From the NCBI RefSeq assembly GCF_002368415.1, contig NZ_AP018290.1:7989717-8053716 (forward strand): 64,000 nucleotides of DNA. Direction: 5' to 3'. This DNA comes from Calothrix sp. NIES-4105. GTDB lineage: Bacteria > Cyanobacteriota > Cyanobacteriia > Cyanobacteriales > Nostocaceae. Every line of letters starts with the position of its first letter. Position 1 is the first letter of the stretch. The position numbers and the translations under genes were made by a program. The notes below the pieces were generated by a model. It was not told the origin of the DNA, did no database searches, and saw only the letters and a program-made list of their open reading frames with translations. Shown piece after piece: positions 18,319 through 24,720 of this stretch.

Positions 18319-18807
18319 TTACCGAGTTAGCAAACGCTCGCGTATAGCTCGCAAATAAGCTCGAATCGGTACCTGATATATCTCAATAAACAACCATAGA
18401 ATGATTGTAAAGTGTGATATAAAAGTCAATGCAGTCCAAATATAAGGTACCCAGCTTAACGGAGCCTCTGGCGATGGGGGGAAATTGTAAGCAACTATAC
18501 CGATAAGTCCTGTTGGTAAAAATATAAAGGCAAGTGCTGCAAAAACATAACCCCAGCCAAATTCAACTCCTTCTAGTTGAGCTTCTGTCCAGTTGAAACC
18601 ATTCCAACGCCAAACTAAAGGAGGTTGTCGTGAAGGCATCTTTAATTGTTGTTGTTCAATATTGACAGTAAAGATTTGCTGACAAAAATCACAAGACATT
18701 GCCTCCATCATGGGCATATGAGTAATTTTACCCACACGACAAACCGGACAGGGATAAGCACCATGATAGTTAAAAGCTGTTGATAAAAGTTTGGAACTGG
18801 GCTTCAT
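18319..18807 (-). CDS. Membrane protein with N-terminal zinc ribbon
   Basis: Starting at the ATG at 18807 (MKPSSKLLSTAFNYHG) gives 162 residues; an in-frame ATG at 18897 would add 30 residues of less convincing sequence. A zinc-ribbon pair, CPVC...CDFC, occupies the first ~45 residues. Two membrane helices follow (GYVFAALAFIFLPTGLIGIVAY and IWTALTFISHFTIILWLFIEI), and the tail is basic. I do not know the family's function. Confidence 0.65.
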   Translation of the reverse strand: MKPSSKLLSTAFNYHGAYPCPVCRVGKITHMPMMEAMSCDFCQQIFTVNIEQQQLKMPSRQPPLVWRWNGFNWTEAQLEGVEFGWGYVFAALAFIFLPTGLIGIVAYNFPPSPEAPLSWVPYIWTALTFISHFTIILWLFIEIYQVPIRAYLRAIRERLLTR

Positions 18808-19192
18808 ATAGAGTCGTGCGATCGATAACGTTGTGCAATGGATAGTTAATAAGGTTTGGTAGTGGGTAATTATTCCCTCAAAAGCTTGCTTGTCCACTCA
18901 ATCGATGCTCATGCCTAGCTTACCCTGGTCTTGTAACCGATTGACTACTACCTATTATCTATAAAGGTTTACTTCCCAATGACCCGCTTCATAAAATAAA
19001 CACTATTTTATTTAATGATGCTCATGCAATGAAGCACGCCCGTATTAGGTAAGTGGCGCCTGTGGGTTATAGATTCTCGGTATTGACTTTCCTGTTATAC
19101 CCTGTTAAATTGTGAAGGGTAGGAATATTATAAGTTTTCCCAGCAATTCAATCAATGATATACACAAGTAAGTATTTTTATTTTTGGCGTAA

Positions 19193-19272
19193 GGTGGTTC
19201 ACTGGGAGTGAATTGACTTTCCGCATGGAAATCACCCGGTGAACCGCAGAGCGCAAACTCTGCGGTTTTTGC
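19193..19272 (+). ncRNA. Structured RNA ending in an intrinsic terminator (leader or small RNA)
   Basis: GGTTCACTGGG (19196-19206) pairs with CCCGGTGAACC (19235-19245). Inside this stem is a small hairpin TTTCC-GCAT-GGAAA (19218-19231). It is followed by an intrinsic terminator with arms ACCGCAGAG (19243-19251) and CTCTGCGGT (19258-19266) and a run of T. The 3' arm of the first stem and the 5' arm of the terminator share 19243-19245, so full formation of one disturbs the other. It lies upstream of the aromatic leader peptide and DAHP synthase. It could be an independent small RNA or the first stage of the leader; no known riboswitch class is recognised. Confidence 0.6.
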
Positions 19273-19301
19273 ATTTTTGTACTTCTCTTAATTTATTTGT
19301 C

Positions 19302-19364
19302 ATGACAAACCTTACAAGTTGGTTTTATGGTTTTTATTGGTTCGGATATTCTCCGGGTCACTAG
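19302..19364 (+). CDS. Aromatic-rich leader peptide of DAHP synthase (20 residues)
   Basis: The ATG at 19302 begins a 20-codon frame ending in TAG. Residues 7-16 are WFYGFYWFGY: eight of ten are aromatic (two Trp, three Phe, three Tyr). This is the signature of an attenuation leader peptide, and it lies ahead of a terminator and of the first enzyme of aromatic amino-acid synthesis. No good Shine-Dalgarno is visible, which is common in cyanobacteria. Translation should stall when charged aromatic tRNAs are short. Expression has not been shown; the call rests on composition and position. Confidence 0.75.
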   Translation: MTNLTSWFYGFYWFGYSPGH

Positions 19365-19385
19365 TAAGTCATGACGACGAACTGT

Positions 19386-19416
19386 AGCCTGGAGTTAACG
19401 CTCCAGGCTTTTTTTT
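19386..19416 (+). terminator. Attenuator (intrinsic terminator) before DAHP synthase
   Basis: AGCCTGGAG (19386-19394) pairs with CTCCAGGCT (19101+300, i.e. 19401-19409) around a 6-base loop and is followed by eight T. An alternative partner for the 5' arm is CTCCGGGT (19351-19358), inside the last codons of the leader peptide. That alternative gives eight pairs including two G-U with 19387-19394 and would block the terminator. The gene begins 34 bases further on. Confidence 0.8.
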
Positions 19417-19449
19417 CACACCTCCAATCATCAATCAACGCATCTTGCT

Positions 19450-20328
19450 ATGAATAACGCTAAACTTGCAGCTAAATTAAATCCCTTGCATCAATCTCTC
19501 GTCCAAATCTCTGATAATGTTACTTTTGGAAGCGAAGAAATAATTATTATTGGTGGACCCTGTGCAGTAGAAAGTTACGAGCAAATGGAAATCGTAGCTG
19601 AAAAATTGCATTCATCTCCTGTAAAAGCACTACGTGGTGGAGTTTACAAACCCCGCACATCTCCTTATGCATTCCAAGGAATGGGTGAAGCTGGGTTGAA
19701 GGTGTTAGCAGCAGTGAGAGACAAATATAATCTACCTGTAGTTACAGAAGTAATGGCGATTTCACAAATTGAAGTTATCTTAGCAAGTGCTGATATGCTG
19801 CAAGTAGGCAGTCGCAACATGCAAAACTTCGATTTACTTAAGGAACTCGGAGGCATCAATAAACCAATTCTGCTCAAACGCGGGTTAGCTGCCACAATTG
19901 AAGAGTTTGTTATGGCAGCAGAGTATATTTTAAGCCACGGCAATTCAAATGTTGTATTATGCGAGCGTGGTATACGCAGTTTCGATAACTATACTCGTAA
20001 CGTTTTAGATTTAGGCGCCGTTGCAGCACTCAAACAAATCACACATTTACCAGTTATCGTAGACCCATCACATGCTGCTGGTAGACGTGAGCTTATAGCA
20101 CCATTATCCAAAGCAGCAGTCGCATGTGGCGCCGATGGATTAATTATTGAATGTCATCCAGTCCCAGAAAAATCAGTATCCGATGCTCAACAAGCACTCT
20201 CCTTAGAAGAAATGATTGATTTAGTTCACACATTAGAACCAGTAGCAGCAGCAGTTGGACGCAAAATATCAACAAACACCAAAGGGGTAGATCGAAAATC
20301 TACCCCTTTACATTTAGCTATAGCTTGA
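19450..20328 (+). CDS. aroF: 3-deoxy-7-phosphoheptulonate (DAHP) synthase
   Basis: Condenses phosphoenolpyruvate and erythrose 4-phosphate to DAHP, the entry step of the shikimate pathway to Trp, Phe and Tyr. It is the compact, KDO8P-synthase-like (type I beta) class of 292 residues without an N-terminal regulatory domain. Visible motifs are IIGGPCAVESYEQM, LRGGVYKPRTSPYAFQG, LLKRGLAATIEEF, VLCERGIRSFDNYTRN, PVIVDPSHAAGRREL and GLIIECHPVPEKSVSD, which include the metal and substrate residues (Cys, His, Glu, Asp). Since the protein lacks an obvious feedback domain, the aromatic leader peptide just upstream would offer control at the RNA level instead. The symbol follows common usage for this class in cyanobacterial annotation. 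Confidence 0.93.
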   Translation: MNNAKLAAKLNPLHQSLVQISDNVTFGSEEIIIIGGPCAVESYEQMEIVAEKLHSSPVKALRGGVYKPRTSPYAFQGMGEAGLKVLAAVRDKYNLPVVTEVMAISQIEVILASADMLQVGSRNMQNFDLLKELGGINKPILLKRGLAATIEEFVMAAEYILSHGNSNVVLCERGIRSFDNYTRNVLDLGAVAALKQITHLPVIVDPSHAAGRRELIAPLSKAAVACGADGLIIECHPVPEKSVSDAQQALSLEEMIDLVHTLEPVAAAVGRKISTNTKGVDRKSTPLHLAIA

Positions 20329-20340
20329 TAATGGATTAGT

Positions 20341-20446
20341 TTGCAACGGATATAACGGATGTAACGGATGAGTTATTTGTGACAATCAACAACTTGTTCT
20401 ATAAAATAAATTATCCGTTACATCCTAGAGTCATCCGTTGCCATTA
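20341..20446. repeat. CGGATG-type dispersed inverted repeat, copy 2
   Basis: GCAACGGATATAACGGATGTAACGG on the left and TTATCCGTTACATCC...CATCCGTTGCC on the right are inverted over a ~50-bp spacer. The element sits between the DAHP synthase and the convergent CpeT-type gene and overlaps that gene's 3' end by a few bases. Confidence 0.8.
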
Positions 20447-21133
20447 TTGAGTAATTTTGCGGAACTCGTATGACTCAGCCTTGGCGCCCCAAACTTGTTT
20501 ACCGTTAGCATCAAACCCTCTATCCCAAGTATTCATTCCTGTTTCACTTAAGAAAATCGTGTTAGTAATTCTCACGGCGCCTCGAACATTAGCAGGACAA
20601 CCTTGAGTTGGCGTTACACCAATATAGTTTTCTCCTGAACGTGTGAGATAAACGGTACAAACAGGTTTACCAATGTCAGTTAATCTGACACTTCGCTCTG
20701 TTACAGGTCTATTACAAAAGTTAGCAAAAGATGCTGGGTCAGCAGGTTTGTAAGATAGCGAGCGCACGGTTCGACCGTTGTTTACAGAAGATATTTCTAA
20801 AAAGCGTTGCCGATAAGGTTTGTTTAATTCGCTTGATAAAGCTTGCTCTTGATATAGAAAAATTGGTTTGTTAGATTTGTTTGCTCTTTGAGAATTATTA
20901 TCAACACTCACACGGCAAGCAGTCATTCTGACATTTGCAGCATTAGGATTAACGCGCGCTCGTGCCGAAGTATCCATAATACCCTCTAAGCGCTGTGCAA
21001 CATCTTCTACTTGCTGTTGATTGTACACGGGTTTATCTTGGGCTACAGCAACCAAAGTATGATGACTCAACACAGAGGCGCCGAGTAACACAATACCCAT
21101 ACAATTTTGGAGAATTTTTGTAATACCCTTCAT
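20444..21133 (-). CDS. CpcT/CpeT-family chromophore lyase-like protein with signal peptide
   Basis: Protein of 229 residues. Residues 1-31 look like a signal peptide (basic start, hydrophobic GIVLLGASVL, then ALVAVAQ-like cleavage). The body matches the CpeT/CpcT family: QQVEDVAQRLEGIMDTS, VRMTACRVSV, IFLYQEQAL, PYRQRFLEI, FCNRPV, GCPANVRGAVRITN, MNTWDRGFDANGKQVWGA. Classical CpcT attaches phycocyanobilin to Cys-155 of phycocyanin beta and is cytoplasmic. The signal peptide argues for a different, exported role. No phycobilisome genes are nearby. Confidence 0.8.
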   Translation of the reverse strand: MKGITKILQNCMGIVLLGASVLSHHTLVAVAQDKPVYNQQQVEDVAQRLEGIMDTSARARVNPNAANVRMTACRVSVDNNSQRANKSNKPIFLYQEQALSSELNKPYRQRFLEISSVNNGRTVRSLSYKPADPASFANFCNRPVTERSVRLTDIGKPVCTVYLTRSGENYIGVTPTQGCPANVRGAVRITNTIFLSETGMNTWDRGFDANGKQVWGAKAESYEFRKITQ

Positions 21134-21390
21134 CGGTACACTTATGTAAAAATATAGAATTAATACAACTATTCTAAATCAAGATTACGTAAGCATCTCA
21201 AACATGTAAAAATATGTCATTTTATATAGCGTTGTTACCCAATTTAAGTTAATTAGGACGCTTCTTTACAAACGGCGCCAATCTTCAAAAATCTACATAA
21301 TTTTTAGTTCCCTTAAATTATGATAGTTAACAAGCAAGAAAGTAGTTAATTTGTGCTATTGTTTACCATAGCATTAGAATATTCAAAAAC

Positions 21391-21632
21391 CATGAGTAGT
21401 TAATAAAGCGGAGTAATCCGACGTGAATTATAGTTAATCAGGATAAACTCTGGTAAATCTGTGATTTACGGAAGGTAGGAACCTACCCGGCTACACCAGA
21501 CTCAGCCAAATGGCTACGTTTAAGGGTACTAGGAGCATAGGGAGGATTCGCTAGTCCTAAGCGCTCGGATGAGGAACATTACCTAGTTTATGAAGGAGAA
21601 AAACCAAAATCCGCGAACTGTCTTGGTTAGAC
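21391..21632 (+). ncRNA. Omega RNA (HEARO) of the IscB element
   Basis: The ~310 bp upstream of iscB is non-coding and highly foldable. TCTGGT (21449-21454) pairs with ACCAGA (21495-21500), enclosing hairpins GTAAATC/GATTTAC (21453-21469) and GGTAGG-AA-CCTACC (21474-21487). AGCCA/TGGCT (21504-21515) and further stems follow. This position and architecture fit the HEARO RNA that guides IscB. An ATGA at 21392 could mark the element's left edge, in which case the guide would be copied from the sequence 5' to the scaffold. Boundaries are estimates. Confidence 0.7.
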
Positions 21633-21704
21633 GTGACAAAAACCTTAAACATTGTTGAAGCAAACTTTACCCCAAAAGAGCGGCGTAACTGCCAAAAAAA
21701 CAAA

Positions 21705-23102
21705 ATGCTAACAAATCACGTTTTCGTATTGAATGCGGATAAAAGTTTTTTGAATATGGTGCATCCGGCACGAGCAAGAAAACTTTTAACTCAAGAAAAA
21801 GCAGCAGTTTTCAGAACTTATCCATTTGTAATAATTCTAAAAAAACAAGTTTTTAATCCGACTGCTAAAGAATATTTTCTTAAAATCGATCCCGGCTCAA
21901 AATGGACAGGTTTTGCGATACAGTGTGGTTCGGATATTGTATTTCGTATGGAGCTTCTTCACCGTGGAATGCAAATTCGTTCTGACCTATTAACTAGAGC
22001 CGGATTTAGACGCGGTAGACGTTCGAGAAATTTAAGGCATCGTAAAAAACGTTTCAATAAGCGCAAACCAAATGGATGGTTAGCACCGTCTTTAATGCAT
22101 CGTGTATTTACAGTAGAAACTTGGATTAAAAGATTTTGTAAGTTTTGCCCAATTGTTGTAATTGAAATCGAACAAGTCAAATTCGACATGCAAAAATTAG
22201 CTAATCCAGAAATAAGTGGTATCGAATACCAGCAAGGCGAGTTAATGGGCTATGAAATCAGAGAATATCTTCTAGAGAAATGGGGTAGAGAATGTGTATA
22301 TTGTGGTGTAAAAGATGTACAGTTAGAGATAGAACACATAGCTCCAAAATCGAAAGGTGGTAGTGATAAAGTTAGTAATTTAACGTTAGCTTGTAATGAT
22401 TGCAACCAACGTAAAGGAAATATGGATATTTCTGATTTTTTAGATGACAGGCAGAAATTAGAGCAAATTTTAAGTCAAGCTAAGTCTCCTTTAACAGATG
22501 CTGCTGCTGTAAATTCGACTAGATTTGCAATCTCAAATATGGCTGATAAATACAACAATATCAAAAATTGGACAGGTGGTAGAACTAAGATGAATAGAGT
22601 TAAACAGAGTTTGGAAAAAGGTCATAGCATTGATGCGGCTTGTGTTGGTGAGTCTGGCAGCAACATCAAGATATTGACACAGCAACCTTTAAAAGTAATA
22701 TCTAAAGGACATGGCAACAGACAAAGTAGAAAGACTAATGATAAGGGGTTCCCTGCATTAATTACAGAAACATGTCAGAAAACTCTTAAGAAAATTGTAA
22801 AGAGAAATCCCGATGAGACTGTAAAAACAATAGCGCCAAAGAAGGAGTATAGCCACATACATACAGGCGATATAGTTAGATTCAAGCTGGATAAACCTTG
22901 TATGACAAAGGGCAACAAGAAAAAAGGCATTGAGAAGAAAGTTAAAGTGCCATGTGGTTCTTATACTGCAAGAGTAAAAACACCTACTCCCAAAGGTTTC
23001 GAGGTTTTAATTAATAAGGAGAGGGTAAGTGTTCCTACGATGAATGGGGTAAGTTTTGCATATCGCGCTGATGGCTATGACTACAAATTCGCCCACTCTT
23101 AA
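21705..23102 (+). CDS. iscB: IscB RNA-guided nuclease (OMEGA system)
   Basis: RNA-guided DNA nuclease, ancestor-type relative of Cas9. From the ATG at 21705 (MLTNHVFVLNADKSF) it is 465 residues; a GTG at 21633 would add 24 residues overlapping the RNA. The PLMP domain is VLNADKSFLNMVHPARARKL. RuvC-I is LKIDPGSKWTG (Asp62). An Arg-rich bridge helix follows (RRGRRSRNLRHRKKRF). RuvC-II is VIEIEQVKFD (Glu156). The HNH domain has CVYC, His211 in EIEHIAPKSKGGS and NDCNQRKGN. RuvC-III is HSIDAACVG (His307, Asp310). The C-terminal ~120 residues (GDIVRFKLDKPC, YTARVKTPTPKGFEV) form the target-adjacent-motif-interacting part. All catalytic residues look intact. No TnpA transposase is adjacent. Confidence 0.92.
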   Translation: MLTNHVFVLNADKSFLNMVHPARARKLLTQEKAAVFRTYPFVIILKKQVFNPTAKEYFLKIDPGSKWTGFAIQCGSDIVFRMELLHRGMQIRSDLLTRAGFRRGRRSRNLRHRKKRFNKRKPNGWLAPSLMHRVFTVETWIKRFCKFCPIVVIEIEQVKFDMQKLANPEISGIEYQQGELMGYEIREYLLEKWGRECVYCGVKDVQLEIEHIAPKSKGGSDKVSNLTLACNDCNQRKGNMDISDFLDDRQKLEQILSQAKSPLTDAAAVNSTRFAISNMADKYNNIKNWTGGRTKMNRVKQSLEKGHSIDAACVGESGSNIKILTQQPLKVISKGHGNRQSRKTNDKGFPALITETCQKTLKKIVKRNPDETVKTIAPKKEYSHIHTGDIVRFKLDKPCMTKGNKKKGIEKKVKVPCGSYTARVKTPTPKGFEVLINKERVSVPTMNGVSFAYRADGYDYKFAHS

Positions 23103-23157
23103 CACAGATTTATAATGTTTGACCAAAAATTACTACGTTATATTGCCATTAGATACT

Positions 23158-24144
23158 ATGACGGAAGCATACCAGCTACCGCTGTTATCACAGCCCCTTG
23201 TACTAAAAGAATCTTTGACACCTAACGCTAATATAGTTTTGCATACAGGCGAGAGTGATAGTTTTTTGCGTTCTTTGCCCAATGACATAGCAAAGCTTAT
23301 TGTTACATCTCCACCTTACAACATTGGGAAAGAGTACGAAACACGTTTAAGCATCAAGCATTATTTACAAGAACAAGAGTTAATTATAGATGAACTTGTA
23401 AGAGTATTAAATCCGCAGGGTAGTATTTGTTGGCAAGTTGGCAATTACGTTGAAGATGGTGAAGTATTCCCGCTAGACATTTATTACTATGATTTATTTA
23501 AAAAACGTGGTTTAAAATTGCGTAACCGCATCATCTGGCATTTTGGACACGGGTTACATACTCAAAAACGCTTTTCGGGTCGTTATGAAACATTGCTTTG
23601 GTTCACAAAAAGCGATAATTACACATTTAATTTAGATGCTGTACGTGTACCAGCAAAATATCCAGGCAAACGTCATTTTAAAGGAGCAAATAAAGGTAAA
23701 CCTTCAGGTAATCCTCTTGGTAAAAACCCATCTGACATCTGGGAAGTTGTAGCTAATGATTGGGAAGCACAACTATGGGATATTCCCAATGTAAAATCTA
23801 ATCATCCTGAGAAAACAATACATCCTTGTCAATTCCCAGTTGAGCTTGTAGAGCGATGCGTACTAGCACTTACAAATGAAGAAGATTATGTTCTTGACCC
23901 ATATTGTGGTGTTGGTTCTTCGCTTATAGCCGCACTTCATCACAATCGCCGAGGTATAGGTGTAGATAGGGAATTACGTTATACTCAAGTAGCCAAAGAA
24001 AGATTACAAGCTTTACATCGCGGTGAGTTAAAGCTGCGTCCAATTGGGAAAGAAATTCATAAACCCACAGGACGTGAACGTGTAGCACAAATACCTCAAG
24101 AGTGGATTAACAAAAATATATTTGATGGGAATAGTGAGGAATGA
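23158..24144 (+). CDS. DNA methyltransferase, N4-cytosine/N6-adenine (SPPY) type
   Basis: AdoMet-dependent DNA methyltransferase of 328 residues from the ATG at 23158. A TTG at 23119 would add 13 residues, and neither start has a ribosome site. The catalytic motif IV comes first (LIVTSPPYNIG) and the AdoMet motif I near the C-terminus (YVLDPYCGVGSSLIAAL), the beta-class order. The target-recognition region lies between them. It overlaps the truncated endonuclease gene by ATGA, the arrangement of a type II restriction-modification operon. With the endonuclease broken, it may survive as an orphan methylase. The recognition sequence cannot be read from the protein. Confidence 0.88.
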   Translation: MTEAYQLPLLSQPLVLKESLTPNANIVLHTGESDSFLRSLPNDIAKLIVTSPPYNIGKEYETRLSIKHYLQEQELIIDELVRVLNPQGSICWQVGNYVEDGEVFPLDIYYYDLFKKRGLKLRNRIIWHFGHGLHTQKRFSGRYETLLWFTKSDNYTFNLDAVRVPAKYPGKRHFKGANKGKPSGNPLGKNPSDIWEVVANDWEAQLWDIPNVKSNHPEKTIHPCQFPVELVERCVLALTNEEDYVLDPYCGVGSSLIAALHHNRRGIGVDRELRYTQVAKERLQALHRGELKLRPIGKEIHKPTGRERVAQIPQEWINKNIFDGNSEE

Positions 24145-24356
24145 TTATCGCAGGTGAATACTCTTTTAATGGTGGCAAAGAGTATATACAAAAGCACTAT
24201 TCGCATTTACTTACAGAAATATGCGAAGTTATTGCAGCAGTAAATGCTAGTCAACATAAAACTAAAGAAAGTAAAGAGGCTAGACGTGGTTACCAAATGC
24301 TGTATAGTCCATCATCACTTAATCAAGCGGTAAATAAAAAAATACATACACTCTAA
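24141..24356 (+). pseudogene. Truncated type II restriction endonuclease (BglII-like N-terminus)
   Basis: 71 codons beginning MIIAGEYSFNGGKEYIQKH, then LLTEICEVIAAVNASQHKTK and LYSPSSLNQAVNK. This resembles the N-terminus of BglII-related restriction endonucleases. The family is usually over 200 residues, so the catalytic core is missing. The frame ends in an A-rich run (GTAAATAAAAAAATAC), a plausible slippage or deletion point, and no downstream frame clearly continues it. The start overlaps the methyltransferase stop by 4 bp. Confidence 0.6.
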
Positions 24357-24720
24357 CCGCGAGGCGCTCAGTCTGGCTCAAACTCTTTGTAGCAAAAGCT
24401 TTGTGTAGTAGCATAAAAAGAATTTTGCAGCCCCATCTATAAAGAATTTCCTACACACTGCAATCAATTTTACAAAATTAACAGCGACGCGCGTTTCTAA
24501 TGGTACTTTGTATACGTCAACTATCCCTATAAATTTGGCATATTTTGAAGGGATATGATTCAATGTGTTTGGATGTACCGTAATTTCTCCCAATTCCCCT
24601 GCGCCTTGGCTTCGCTAAAGACGTAATATCTTTGGGCTTTAATGATGGCTACATTTGGGTTAACAGATGTATTTCCAGAATCTCAGCTTATCAGTTACGA
24701 ATAATCTTTGCTAGAAAATA
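24357..24720. other. Intergenic region after the broken restriction gene
   Basis: About 360 bp with no plausible plus-strand gene. A reverse-strand open frame (24378-24593, MGEITVHPNTLNHIPSKYAKF) has some protein-like content but no recognisable family; it could be a gene scrap. The region probably contains the breakpoint that removed the endonuclease core, and the promoter of the next kinase. Confidence 0.4.
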
